Below are positions 20,301-28,348 of a stretch of 64,000 nt of DNA, one piece after another. The translations under genes were made by a program, and so were the position numbers. The notes under the pieces are model-generated. The model made no database searches. It saw nothing but the letters and a program-made list of their open reading frames with translations, and was not told where the DNA came from. Each line of letters opens with the position of its first letter. The stretch's first letter is position 1. The stretch comes from Candidatus Haliotispira prima (GTDB lineage Bacteria > Spirochaetota > Spirochaetia > SP-2023), in assembly GCA_029867005.1 (NCBI GenBank), contig CP123443.1:806001-870000 (forward strand). Direction: 5' to 3'.

Positions 20301-21220
20301 CCTTCCACAGTAGTAAGGTTGGAGACATCCCAACCCCCTATGGGTTGATTGAATCTTTCAGCATTATAAAACATCCAACTCATATTAGTGACACCGGAGA
20401 CATCCCAACCTCCTATGGGTTGATTAAATTTTTCAGTACCACTAAACATACCCTCCATATTCGTAACTTTAGAGACATCCCAATCTTCTATGAGTTGATT
20501 AAATTTTTTAGTACCACTAAACATACCCTCCATATTCGTAACTTTAGAAACATCCCAATCTCCTATCGGTTGATTGAAGGTGTAGGTACCACGAAACATC
20601 TCGCTCATATTAGTAACATTGGAAACATCCCAACCCGAAATATCTCCATTAAAGATTTTCTTATCTTTAAAGAGTTGGCTCACATCCGTGACTTTACGTA
20701 CATCTATGTGGTTGAAGTCAGCATCATCTGCCAAAGCGACAATCAGTGCCTCCAAAGCAGCCATGTCGGCAGGTTGCTCAGTGTACCAGCGGGCGTAGAG
20801 CGTGATATCGTACATCACCGGCCGGGTGTATTTAGTCTTGCCCGTATGCCCTTCGGTTGCGGGTACGGTGTGCCAGCCTCCAAAGTAGTAGGAAGTGCCA
20901 CCGTTTGGTGCTTTGGTCGGGGCCGTGACCATTCTACTTAGAGTAGTACCCGTAGTACCCTTGGCTACCTGCACGGGGGACAATGTGTTGCCTCCTTCGG
21001 TTTCAAAGCTTACGGTGTATTTAGGCCCGGGAGGCGGAGGGCTTGCAGCCGATTTGACACAGGCGGACAGAAACAGAGGTATGAAACAGAGATGAAAAAG
21101 GCAGAAAGAGAGAAAGAATGAGGATTTGTTTGGCAATAAAAAGAAAGACTTAGCTGATTGGATATTGGGTATTAAGCCCTTTATTTCAGTGTCTGTCAAT
21201 ATTTTGTTTCGGTTTTGCAT
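17321..21220 (-). CDS. Large BspA/DUF285-repeat surface lipoprotein with Listeria-Bacteroides (Flg_new) modules (locus L2)
   Basis: This 1299-aa lipoprotein has a signal peptide with lipobox LSAC (Cys at about residue 54) and a Pro-rich linker. It then has three modules. Each begins with a Flg_new-type repeat (YTVSFETEGG...YYFGGWHTV...DITLYARW) and a conserved LNHIDVSKVTDMS block. Each then runs into DUF285 leucine-rich-like repeats of about 25 residues (FNQPIGxWDVSNVTNMxxMF), more than 30 in all. Such proteins are surface-exposed and often bind host matrix or other cells; a role here is inference. The leader resembles those of L4, L5 and L8, but the heptamer tract has decayed to one perfect and one imperfect unit, and the gene is open without switching. 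Its TAA truncates the array by one repeat. Confidence 0.93.
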   Translation of the reverse strand: MQNRNKILTDTEIKGLIPNIQSAKSFFLLPNKSSFFLSFCLFHLCFIPLFLSACVKSAASPPPPGPKYTVSFETEGGNTLSPVQVAKGTTGTTLSRMVTAPTKAPNGGTSYYFGGWHTVPATEGHTGKTKYTRPVMYDITLYARWYTEQPADMAALEALIVALADDADFNHIDVRKVTDVSQLFKDKKIFNGDISGWDVSNVTNMSEMFRGTYTFNQPIGDWDVSKVTNMEGMFSGTKKFNQLIEDWDVSKVTNMEGMFSGTEKFNQPIGGWDVSGVTNMSWMFYNAERFNQPIGGWDVSNLTTVEGMFARALKFNQPIGAWDVSGVTDMRFMFDNTLEFNQPIGGWDVSNVTNMAGMFGGAEKFNQPIGDWNISNVTNIQSIFSHIVTFNQVIKDWNVSGALNIEAMFDGALYAINFQTYGGSAVSPLEVTGGTALSQAITDPTKEPSGGTTYYFGGWHIVNATMGHTNRTKYDYTWLVTGDITLYARWYTEQPANKAELKALIAELGHDADLNHIDVSKVTDMSELFADKDTFNGDISNWDVSDITNMEGMFRSALEFNQPIGDWNVSNVTNMKAMFYGAENFNQPIGGWDVSNVTNMEGMFQRAKKFNQPIADWDVSNVINMDSMFSYAEKFNQPLRDWDVSNVTNMEGMFSNIFIFNQVIEDWNVSGVIDTESMFGGTLYTIRFQTDGGSAVSPVEVTGGTTLSETIADPTKAPSGGTTYYFGGWYTVDAATGHTGKTKYDYTWPVTGDITLYARWYTEQPANKAELEALIAELGNDADLNHIDVSKVTDMSQLFKDKKTFNGDISGWDVSNVTNMESLFRGAEKFNQPIGAWNVSNVTDMSRMFDNAGEFNQAIGTWDVSGVTDMSRMFSGFVNGKDWITCVSSFNQAIGGWDVSNVTDMSGMFRCAKSFNQPIGDWDVFSVTNMRSIFGNAATFNQPIETWDVSNVTNMSEMFRDAEKFNQAIGDWDVSGVTDMSSMFYEASVFNQAIGDWNVSNVTNMREMFSGVESTTFHDTSQEFNQPIGDWDVSNVTNMASMFRGAKKFNQAIGNWNVSNVTNMREMFYGVANITLEFRKTMAFNQPIGAWDVSNVTDMSRMFKDAEKFNQPIGDWNVSNVTNMRAMFNGALAFNQPIGAWDVSGVTDMSAMFLHFYDLGMMFVGMLTFNQPIGAWDVSNVVDMSSMFNGAGAFNQPIGDWDVSNVVDMKGMFRFAIDFNQPIGAWDVSNVTNMSKMFNFAYDFNQEIGAWDISKVTDMSSMFENAGRHKQWITADWDISGVTDMSRMFTDYSMGLLGD
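21168..21181 (-). repeat. Degenerate heptamer tract (about 1-2 units) of locus L2
   Basis: At the position where the paralogues have 3-7 units of GGATATT, this gene has a single perfect unit and one altered unit (GGGTATT). The leader stays in frame, so this copy appears locked ON. Confidence 0.75.
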
Positions 21221-21257
21221 GGGAATACGCCTTCAAACAGAGTGAATTTGAGGCCCG

Positions 21258-21286
21258 ATTATATATTGATTTAGAGAATTTAGTAA
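21258..21286 (-). promoter_or_regulatory. Promoter of locus L2
   Basis: TATAAT (21258-21263) on the minus strand with a weak -35 TTACTA (21281-21286), 17 bp apart. A run of nine G on the plus strand lies immediately upstream of the -35. The -35 is poorer than those of the switchable loci. Confidence 0.55.
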
Positions 21287-21335
21287 GGGGGGGGGCTTTG
21301 AACGGGGTTCGGGTGCCTCACCCCTCGCAACGGTT

Positions 21336-21363
21336 GCGTGCCGGTCTAAAATCGCCGGCACGG
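21336..21363 (-). other. Hairpin downstream of locus L3
   Basis: Inverted repeat with 8-bp arms (CGTGCCGG at 21337-21344, CCGGCACG at 21355-21362), about 30 bp beyond the stop of L3. The same hairpin follows L6. No T-tract follows, so mRNA end formation is only a possibility. Confidence 0.5.
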
Positions 21364-21390
21364 AATAAAGGCTTATTACCCGGTGATTAA

Positions 21391-22515
21391 TTACACGTTT
21401 TGTATCGTCTGTGTATCAATATATTTTCCGCCATTATAGTGAATATTATACTCCATGTTTAATCTATCTTCAAGAAAATAATCTTTACTTGCCGATTCAG
21501 AGGTTGATATAGATATGATAGCACTAACATATACATCAAAATTAGTAGATCTTGTTTTTCTTTCTAAAAAAACAGTTTTAGTATTACCCGGTCCGTCTGT
21601 CTCAGTTCCCTGAAAAAAAGTAAATATTATCTCGGAGGTTCCCTTCTTATCTGCTTTAGCTTGAATTAATTGTAATTCTACTTCCTCTGATGAGGTGACG
21701 GGTGAGGGCTCCGGAAATATAGGAAAAGCGACCCTCATTGGAAGTATCAAATACTCGGCCTCTTTTACTTCTATCTTTCTTGGGGAGCTAATTTCTGTGC
21801 TTGTTTTGGGTATGCCAAGAGTATTTCCCTTGGGATCTGTGATTTCCGCATTGTAGTGAAAATATTGATCCCGGGAATGGATGCTAACATTGTTAGTCCC
21901 TTGTCTTCTTTCTAAAACGGGCAAAGTGGCAAACTTGGCGGTTGTAAAAGATTTTTGTGAAGCCAATTCTCTGCCCCGGTAAATATGAAGATAATACGTT
22001 GTGTTCTCTTTCAGTAAGTGGTCGGCTGTGAGAGTGCTTATGTCATCCGGTATGGTATTCAAATGGGCCATAAATATTTCTCTGCTTACGTCTTTTGTCA
22101 GGGTACGCTTGATATAGCCTTTACCTAATTGGGTCGGAAGCCTGCTGGTGTCAGAAGCTGAAATTCCAAACGTAAACTCAAGCTCTCCCTCTAATTCGCT
22201 GGTTATGGAAAAAGTAAGTTCATTGGCACCTATGTAAGGGAAGGTGACCGCAGTGTATTTGGGTGCCGGCGGGTCCTTACTGTCGGATAGCGGGGCACAG
22301 GCAAGCAGAGACAGGCCGAGAACGGACAGAAAAAGAAAGGCAAAAAGGCGGGAACGGAAACGGGAAAAAAATAGGTAAAAAGGCTTATAGCTAGTTGGTA
22401 TACAAAGAAATAACGGCTTGCTTTCTAAAGTAGTGTGATATTGGATATTGGATATTGGATATTATATTATACTGTTTTTACCAATATCCGTCAATATGCT
22501 GTGTTGAGTTTTCAT
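21391..22515 (-). pseudogene. Phase-variable-type surface lipoprotein, disrupted by a stop before the tract (locus L3)
   Basis: The mature protein is a close paralogue of L6 (for example LTADHLLKENTTYYLHIYRG), with a lipobox LSLLAC. The ATG at 22515 has the usual promoter and AAAGGAG site. After MKTQHSILTDIGKNSII a 5-bp addition next to the tract creates a TAA. The tract has 3 units. Changing unit number cannot repair this, so the copy looks silent, perhaps a donor for recombination. A late nonsense change also removes the last few residues found in L6 (QNV followed by a stop instead of QNVQLITR). The open part from 22071 lacks any signal peptide. Confidence 0.72.
22443..22463 (-). repeat. 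Heptanucleotide tract, 3 units (locus L3)
   Basis: GGATATT x3 on the plus strand followed by an extra ATATT-type pentamer absent from L1. In the coding sense the pentamer produces the in-frame TAA just before the tract. Confidence 0.93.
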
Positions 22516-22552
22516 GGGGATGCTCCTTTAGGTTTATCCAGATTCAGGATTG

Positions 22553-22582
22553 ATTGTATGTTTATTTAGAGAGTTTGGTCAA
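22553..22582 (-). promoter_or_regulatory. Promoter of locus L3
   Basis: TTGACC (22577-22582) and TACAAT (22553-22558) on the minus strand, 18 bp apart, identical to L1. Confidence 0.65.
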
Positions 22583-22669
22583 GAGGCAGGTAGGTGAGCC
22601 TGTCGAACCCGGCAAGGGGGCCAAGTTGTCAAGGGGGCCATAGTCGGGGGCCTCTGAGTGCTGTTCAGA

Positions 22670-22697
22670 CAACAGAGTGCGGCACCGCACGCTGTTG
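22670..22697 (-). other. 28-nt inverted repeat downstream of locus L4
   Basis: Arms of 13 bp around CA with one mismatch, starting about 20 bp after the stop at 22717. Near-identical copies lie after L5 and L8. No U-run follows on the coding strand, so it may be an mRNA-stabilising hairpin or a rho-assisted end. Confidence 0.7.
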
Positions 22698-22716
22698 TAA
22701 GTTTCCGTACTGTATG

Positions 22717-24026
22717 CTACCGAAATTTGGGGGGTTTATGGGCCGTGCTAATAGGGCAGCTGTCGAAAATCTTTTCAGAATCTGTTACCTGGGTTACAGT
22801 CCAACCTGAAATATCCCGGTCAAAGGCTGTGGCAAAAGCGAACGTATTATACATCTCGGTAACTTTGGAGACATCCCAAGCTCCGATGGGTTGATTAAAA
22901 GCTTCGGCACCATTAAACATGAAATTCATATTTTTAACCTTGGAGACCTTCCAGTCTCCTATAGGTTGATTAAATTTTTCCGTATGACCAAACATACCAT
23001 CCATCCCGGTAACCTCAGAGACATCCCAACTTCGGATGGGTTGATTAAAAATTTTGGCAGTATTAAACATAGATGCCATATCAGTAACACTGGAGACATC
23101 CCAAGCTCCTATCGGTTGATTGAAGGCTTCGGCACTATTAAACATGAAACTCATATTTTCAACCTTGGAGACCTTCCAATCTTCTATAGGTTGATTAAAT
23201 TTTTTAGCCTGACCAAGCATAGATGCCATAGTAGTAACCTCAGAGACATCCCAAGCTCCGATAGGTTGGTTGAAGACAAAAGCACGATAAAACATCAAAT
23301 TCATATTAGTAACACCGGAGACATCCCAAGCTCCGATGGGTTGATTAAAAGCTTCGGCACCATTAAACATCCGGCTCATATCTGTAACTTTGGAGACATC
23401 CCAACCCGTGATATCTCCGTTAAAGGTCGTCTTAGATTCGAAGATTCTATTCATATCAGTTATCTTTCGCACATCAATGTGGTTGAGGTCGGCAGTATCT
23501 CCCAAGCCGGCAATTAGTGTATCCAAAGCAGTCCTGTCAGCGGGTTGTTCGGTGTACCAGCGGGCGTAGAGCGTGATATTGCCGGTTACCGGTTTGGTGT
23601 AATCATACTTGGTCTTGCCCGTATGTCCTTTGGCCTTGTCCACGGTGTACCAATCCCCGAAGTAGTAGCTGGTGCTGCCGCTTGCGGCCTTGGTGGGGGC
23701 CGTTATAGTTTGGCTTAGCATAGTGCCACCGCTTACCGGCACCGAAGGCACTGCGCTGCCTCCGTCGGTTTGGAAGCTGACGGTATATTTAGTCTCGGAG
23801 TCTGTACCCAGGTCGACACAGGCCGCCAGAAACAGATGAATGATAAAAATGGAAAGAAAGCAGAAAAAGGGGGGGGATTTGAGTTTATTTGTAAATGGAA
23901 AGAGAGATACAGATTTAAAAAAAATTAATAGGTGAATGGATATTGGATATTGGATATTGGATATTGGATATTGGATATTTTACTGTTTATACCAATATTT
24001 GTCAATACTTTATCTTGATTTTTCAT
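22717..24026 (-). CDS. Phase-variable BspA/DUF285 surface lipoprotein (locus L4), currently out of frame
   Basis: The ATG at 24026 has a CAGGAG site and a consensus promoter. With 6 heptamer units the frame ends at TAA just after the tract (CCA TTC ACC TAT TAA). The body frame, otherwise open, gives the lipobox LFLAAC, one Flg_new module and about ten DUF285 repeats, ending STAHKPPKFR. It is nearly identical to L5, which has 7 units and is open, and the leaders have the same length elsewhere, so no indel compensates. The body frame has no ATG, GTG or TTG between the tract and the lipobox. A translation from an internal start (23751, MPSVPVSGGTMLS) would lack a signal peptide. OFF state inferred from frame reading. 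Confidence 0.82.
23938..23979 (-). repeat. Heptanucleotide tract, 6 units (locus L4)
   Basis: GGATATT x6 on the plus strand. One unit fewer than in the open paralogue L5, giving a frameshift and a stop directly after the tract. Confidence 0.96.
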
Positions 24027-24074
24027 TAGAGTACTCCTGAAAATGAAGGGAATTGAAAGCCAGTTTCAGAGTAG

Positions 24075-24103
24075 ATCATATATTTATTTCGAAAAATTGT
24101 CAA
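24075..24103 (-). promoter_or_regulatory. Promoter of locus L4
   Basis: TTGACA (24098-24103) and TATGAT (24075-24080) on the minus strand with a 17-bp spacer, a near-perfect sigma-70 promoter. Confidence 0.82.
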
Positions 24104-24159
24104 GAGGGGGAATTTCTGCCCCGAAGGGCGGAACACAAGGAGCAAGTGAAATATCCGGA

Positions 24160-24187
24160 CAACAGCGTGCGGTGCCGCACGCTGTTG
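24160..24187 (-). other. 28-nt perfect inverted repeat downstream of locus L5
   Basis: Perfect 13-bp arms (CAACAGCGTGCGG / CCGCACGCTGTTG) around TG, about 20 bp after the stop at 24207. Same element as after L4 and L8. Confidence 0.8.
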
Positions 24188-24206
24188 TAAGTTTCCGTAC
24201 TGTATG

Positions 24207-25523
24207 CTACCGAAATCTTAGAGGTTTATGGGCCGTGCTAATAGGGCAGCTATCGAAAATCTTTTCAGAATCTGTTACCTGGGTTACAGTCCAACCTGAA
24301 ATATCCCGGTCAAAGGCTGTGGCAAAAGCGAACGTATTATACATCTCGGTAACTTTGGAGACATCCCAAGCTCCGATGGGTTGATTAAAAGCTTCGGCAC
24401 TATTAAACATGAAATTCATATTTTCAACCTTGGAGACCTTCCAGTCCCCTATAGGTTGATTAAATTTTTCCGTATGACCAAACATACCATCCATCCCGGT
24501 AACCTCAGAGACATCCCAATTTCCGATGGGTTGATTAAAAACTTTGGCAGTATTCAACATAGATGCCATATCAGTAACACCGGAGACATCCCAAGCTCCG
24601 ATGGGTTGATTAAAAGCTTCGGCACTATTAAACATGAAACTCATATTTTTAACCTTGGAAACCTTCCAATCTTCTATAGGTTGATTAAATTTTTTAGCCT
24701 GACCAAGCATAGATGCCATAGTAGTAACCTCAGAGACATCCCAAGCTCCGATAGGTTGGTTGAAGACAAAAGCACGATAAAACATCAAATTCATATTAGT
24801 AACACCGGAGACATCCCAAGCTCCGATGGGTTGATTAAAAGCTTTGGCACCATTAAACATCTGGTTCATATCAGTAACACTGGAGACATCCCAACCCGTG
24901 ATATCTCCGTTAAAGGTAGCCTTAGATTCGAAGATTCTATTCATATCAGTTATCTTTCGTACATCAATGTGGTTGAGGTCGGCGGTATCTCCCAAGTCGG
25001 CAATTAGTGTATCCAAAGCAGTCCTGTCAGCGGGTTGTTCGGTGTACCAGCGGGCGTAGAGCGTGATATTGCCGGTTACCGGTTTGGTGTAATCATACTT
25101 GGTCTTGCCCGTATGTCCGATCTCTTTGTCTACGGTGTACCAATCCCCGAAGTAGTAGGTAGTGCTGCCGCTTGCGGCCTTGGTGGGCACCGTTATAGTT
25201 TGGCTTAGCATAGTCCCGCCGCTTACCGGCATCGAAGGGACTACACTGCCTCCGTCCGTTTGGAAGCTGACGGTATATTTAGTCTCGGAGTCTGTACCCA
25301 GGTCGACACAGGCCGCCAGAAACAGATGAATGATAAAAATGGAAAGAAAGCAGAAAAATGGGGGGGATTTGAGTTTATTTGTAAATGAAAAGAGAGATAC
25401 AGCTTTAAAAAAAATTAATAGGTGAATGGATATTGGATATTGGATATTGGATATTGGATATTGGATATTGGATATTTTACTAATTATACCAATACTTGTC
25501 AATACTTTATCTTGATTTTTCAT
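24207..25523 (-). CDS. Phase-variable BspA/DUF285 surface lipoprotein (locus L5), in frame (ON)
   Basis: A 438-aa protein. The leader MKNQDKVLTSIGIISK is followed by the tract-encoded NIQYPIS repeats (7 heptamer units). Then come a hydrophobic signal segment and the lipobox IHLFLAAC (Cys at about residue 73). The mature part has one Flg_new module (YTVSFQTDGG...ITLYARW) and about ten DUF285 repeats (FNQPIGAWDVSxVTxM). This is the only switchable locus whose tract length keeps the start in frame with the body: 7 units is ON, and 6 or 8 units would hit stops at TAA shortly after the tract. The unusually long signal peptide (about 72 residues) results from the tract lying inside it. Promoter TTGACA-17-TATGAT and an AGGAG site 7 bp upstream support the start. 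Confidence 0.93.
   Translation of the reverse strand: MKNQDKVLTSIGIISKISNIQYPISNIQYPISIHLLIFFKAVSLFSFTNKLKSPPFFCFLSIFIIHLFLAACVDLGTDSETKYTVSFQTDGGSVVPSMPVSGGTMLSQTITVPTKAASGSTTYYFGDWYTVDKEIGHTGKTKYDYTKPVTGNITLYARWYTEQPADRTALDTLIADLGDTADLNHIDVRKITDMNRIFESKATFNGDITGWDVSSVTDMNQMFNGAKAFNQPIGAWDVSGVTNMNLMFYRAFVFNQPIGAWDVSEVTTMASMLGQAKKFNQPIEDWKVSKVKNMSFMFNSAEAFNQPIGAWDVSGVTDMASMLNTAKVFNQPIGNWDVSEVTGMDGMFGHTEKFNQPIGDWKVSKVENMNFMFNSAEAFNQPIGAWDVSKVTEMYNTFAFATAFDRDISGWTVTQVTDSEKIFDSCPISTAHKPLRFR
25428..25476 (-). repeat. Heptanucleotide tract, 7 units (locus L5, ON)
   Basis: GGATATT x7 on the plus strand; in frame it encodes NIQYPIS with a 7-residue period. All three reading frames of this repeat lack stops, as expected of a coding contingency repeat. 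Confidence 0.97.
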
Positions 25524-25571
25524 TAGGACACTCCTGAAAACGAAGGAAATTGAAAGCTAGTTCCAGGGCAG

Positions 25572-25600
25572 ATCATATATTCATTTCGAATAGTTGTCAA
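25572..25600 (-). promoter_or_regulatory. Promoter of locus L5
   Basis: TTGACA (25595-25600) and TATGAT (25572-25577) on the minus strand, 17-bp spacer; start codon about 50 bp downstream. Confidence 0.82.
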
Positions 25601-25656
25601 GGGGGAGAATTCCTGCCCCGAAGGGTGGAACACAAGGAGCAAGTGAAATATCCGGA

Positions 25657-25684
25657 CAACAGCGTGCGGTGCCGCACGCTGTTG
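25657..25684 (-). other. 28-nt perfect inverted repeat downstream of locus L8
   Basis: Third copy of the CAACAGCGTGCGG/CCGCACGCTGTTG hairpin, about 20 bp after the stop at 25704. Confidence 0.8.
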
Positions 25685-25703
25685 TAGATTTCTGTACCGT
25701 ATG

Positions 25704-26644
25704 CTACCGAAATTTGGGGGGTTTATGGGCCGTGCTAATAGGGCCACTGTCGAAAATCATTTCATAATCTGTTACCTGACTTACAGTCCAATCTGAAATA
25801 TCTCGATCAAAGGCTCCGACAGTAGAGAACATCTCGTTCATATTAGTGACACCGGAGACATCCCAATCTCCGATGGGTTGATTGAAGATACTGGCACTAT
25901 AGAACATCGAAGCCATATTAGTAACACCGGAGACATTCCAATCTCCGATGGGTTGATTGAAGGCAAAAGCAGCACGAAACATAGCAAACATATTAGTAAC
26001 TTTGGAGACATCCCAACCCGTGATATCGCCATTAAAGGTCGTCTTACTTTGAAAGAGGTTATTCATATCGGTGACCTTTCGCACATCAATGTGGTTGAGG
26101 TCGGCGGTATCTCCCAAGCCGGCAATTAGTGTCTCCAAAGCAGCCCTGTCAGCGGGTTGCTTGGTGTACCAGCGGGCGTAGAGCGTGATATTGACGGTTA
26201 CCGGTTTGGTGTAATCATACTTGGTCTTGCCCGTATGCCCTTTGGCCTTGTCCACCGTGTACCAATCCCCGAAGTAGTAGATAGTGCTGCCGCTTGCGGC
26301 TTTGGCGGGGGCCGTTATGGTTTGGCTTAGCATAGTCCCGCCGGTTACCTTTACCGAAGGGACTACACTGCCTCCGTCGGTTTCAAAGCTGACGGTGTAT
26401 TTGGAAGTGGGTGTAGAGCTTGTGCCCGGGTCGACACAGGCCGTCAGAAACAGATGAATGATAAAAATGGAAAGAAAGCAGAAAAAGGGGGGGGATTTGA
26501 GTTTATTTGTAAATGGAAAGAGAGATACAGCTTTAAAAAAAATTAATAGGTGAATGGATATTGGATATTGGATATTGGATATTGGATATTGGATATTTTA
26601 CTGTTCATACCAATACTTGTCAATACTTTATCTTTATTTTTCAT
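25704..26644 (-). CDS. Phase-variable BspA/DUF285 surface lipoprotein, short form (locus L8), currently out of frame
   Basis: A shorter paralogue of L4/L5 with the same promoter, leader (MKNKDKVLTSIGMNSK), signal segment and lipobox (LTAC). It has one Flg_new module but only about five DUF285 repeats, ending STAHKPPKFR. Six heptamer units put the ATG at 26644 out of frame with the body and lead to a TAA just after the tract, as in L4. The frame that starts at 26333 inside the body has no signal peptide. The lower repeat number suggests in-frame loss of whole 75-bp DUF285 units by recombination. Confidence 0.8.
26556..26597 (-). repeat. Heptanucleotide tract, 6 units (locus L8)
   Basis: GGATATT x6 on the plus strand, one unit short of the in-frame number for this leader type. 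Confidence 0.96.
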
Positions 26645-26692
26645 TAGGGTACTCCTGAAAACGAAGGGAATGGAAAGCCAGTTTCAGGGCAG

Positions 26693-26721
26693 ATCATATA
26701 TTCATTTCGAATAGTTGTCAA
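26693..26721 (-). promoter_or_regulatory. Promoter of locus L8
   Basis: TTGACA (26716-26721) and TATGAT (26693-26698) on the minus strand, 17-bp spacer. Confidence 0.82.
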
Positions 26722-26839
26722 GGGGCAGGCAGGGCGAAACCTGTCGGTGTTGGTAGGTGAGCCTGTCGAACCTGGCAAGGGGGGCTTAAACGGGGTACGG
26801 CGGGTGCCTCACCCATCTGTAAAACCCCCCTCAACTGTT

Positions 26840-26867
26840 CCGTGCCGGTCTAAAACCGCCGGCACGG
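26840..26867 (-). other. Hairpin downstream of locus L6
   Basis: Perfect 9-bp arms (CCGTGCCGG / CCGGCACGG) just past the stop of L6; the counterpart of the hairpin after L3. Confidence 0.5.
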
Positions 26868-26879
26868 AACAAAGGCATA

Positions 26880-28024
26880 TTACCTGGTAATTAATTGCAC
26901 GTTTTGTATCGTCTGTGTACCGGTATATTCTCCGGCATTATATTGAAGATGATACTCCATTTTCAATCTATCTCCAAGAAAATACTTTTTACTTACCGGG
27001 TCAGAGGGCAATATAGCCGTGATAGCACTAAAATACACATCAAAATTAGTCGAGCTTGTTTTCCTTTCTAAAAAAACAGTCTTAGTATTACCCGGTCCGT
27101 CTGCCTCAGTTCCCTGAAAAAAAGTAAATACTATCTCGAAGGTTCCCTTATGATCTGCCTTAGTTTGAATGAAATGAAAATTCACTTCCTCTGATGAGGG
27201 GACAGGTGAGGGCTCCGGAAATATAGGAAAAGCGACCCTCATTGGGAGTATCAAATACTCGGTCTCTTTTACTTCTATCTTTTTGGGAGAGCTAATTTCT
27301 GTGCTTGTTTTGGGTATGAAAACAGTATTGCTGTCGGGACCTATGACCCTCCCATTGGATTGATAATATTGATCCCAAGAATGGATGCCAACATTGTTAG
27401 CCCCTTGTCTTCTTTCTAAAACGGGCAGAGTGGCAAACTTGGCGGTTGTAAAAGATTCTTGTGAGGCCAATTCTCTGCCCCGGTAAATATGGAGGTAATA
27501 CGTCGTATTCTCTTTCAGCAAATGGTCCGCAGTCAGAGTGCTTATGTCATCGGGTATGGTATTCAAATGGGCCATAAATATCTCCCTGCTTACATCTTTT
27601 GTCAGGGTACGCTTGATATAGCCTTTACCTAATTGGGCCGGAAGGGTTGTGGTGTTAGAAGCCGAAATTCCAAACGTAAACTCCACCTCTCCCTCCAATT
27701 CGCTGGTTATGGAAAAAGTAAGTTCATTGGCACCTATGTAAGGGAAGGTTACCACAGTGTATTTGGGTGTAGGCGGGTCGTCCTTACTGTCGGACAGCGG
27801 GGTACAGGCAAGCATAGACAGACCGAGAACGGACAGAAAAAGGAAGGATAAAAGGCGGGAACGGAGACGGGAAAAAAATAGGTAAAGAAGTTTATAACTA
27901 GTTGGTATACAAAGAAATAACGGCTTGTTTTCTAAAGTAGTGTGATATTGGATATTGGATATTGGATATTGGATATTTTACTGTTTATATCAATATCCGT
28001 CAATATGTTGTTTTGCCTTTTCAT
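26880..28024 (-). CDS. Phase-variable surface lipoprotein, Fn3/Ig-like type (locus L6), currently out of frame
   Basis: The ATG at 28024 starts MKRQNNILTDIDINSK. With 4 heptamer units the frame ends at TAG right after the tract; 5 units (or 2) would be ON. The body frame encodes a signal peptide with lipobox LSMLAC and a mature protein of about 305 aa closely related to L3 (KENTTYYLHIYRGRELASQE, LILPMRVAFPIFPEPS). The internal Met of the lipobox (27815) can be mistaken for a start, but a lipoprotein needs the upstream hydrophobic segment. The KENTTYYLHIY...SFTTAKF pattern is shared with L1 and L7. Function unknown; surface exposure inferred from the lipobox and the company it keeps. Confidence 0.8.
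27950..27977 (-). repeat. Heptanucleotide tract, 4 units (locus L6)
   Basis: GGATATT x4 on the plus strand, preceded by one imperfect unit, as in L1 and L7. Confidence 0.95.
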
Positions 28025-28062
28025 GGGGGATGCTCCTTTAGGTTGGCTTGGATTCAGGGTTG

Positions 28063-28091
28063 ATTGTATATTCGTTTAGGGGTTTTGGCAA
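28063..28091 (-). promoter_or_regulatory. Promoter of locus L6
   Basis: TTGCCA (28086-28091) and TACAAT (28063-28068) on the minus strand, 17-bp spacer. Weaker -35 than L1. Confidence 0.6.
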
Positions 28092-28348
28092 GGGGGGGCC
28101 TTAGATGGGGTTCGGGTGCCTCACCCACCTGACAATAGTAGAAATTATTTGGGTCCATTAAACCAAGGGGCCGAGTGAGCCTGTCGAATCTGGCAAGGGC
28201 ATAATTTTTAAGGCATCCGCTCCCGGGTTTGGGGGGATAAAGCCTTTGTGGTTTCCTCCGGAAATTAGGTTTTGGCAGGCGGTCCAAAACTATGTAAGGG
28301 AGGAGAAGGCTGATCCGCCTTCTGGACTGGTCCTAAAATATTGTGCCT

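Noticed and set aside
17408..20941. Long plus-strand frames (up to 223 aa) opposite the BspA-type genes
   Set aside because: They follow the antisense of the DUF285 repeat, have repetitive HISNVGDIPxSYGLI-type composition and no ribosome-binding sites. They are shadows of the minus-strand genes.
17321..26333. Regularly spaced repeats resembling a CRISPR array
   Set aside because: The roughly 75-bp period corresponds to 25-residue DUF285 repeats in an open frame, with no conserved repeat/variable spacer pattern.
26880..27815. Translation start of L6 at the Met inside the lipobox
   Set aside because: It would delete the signal peptide. The promoter, ribosome-binding site and ATG at 28024 match the sister loci.
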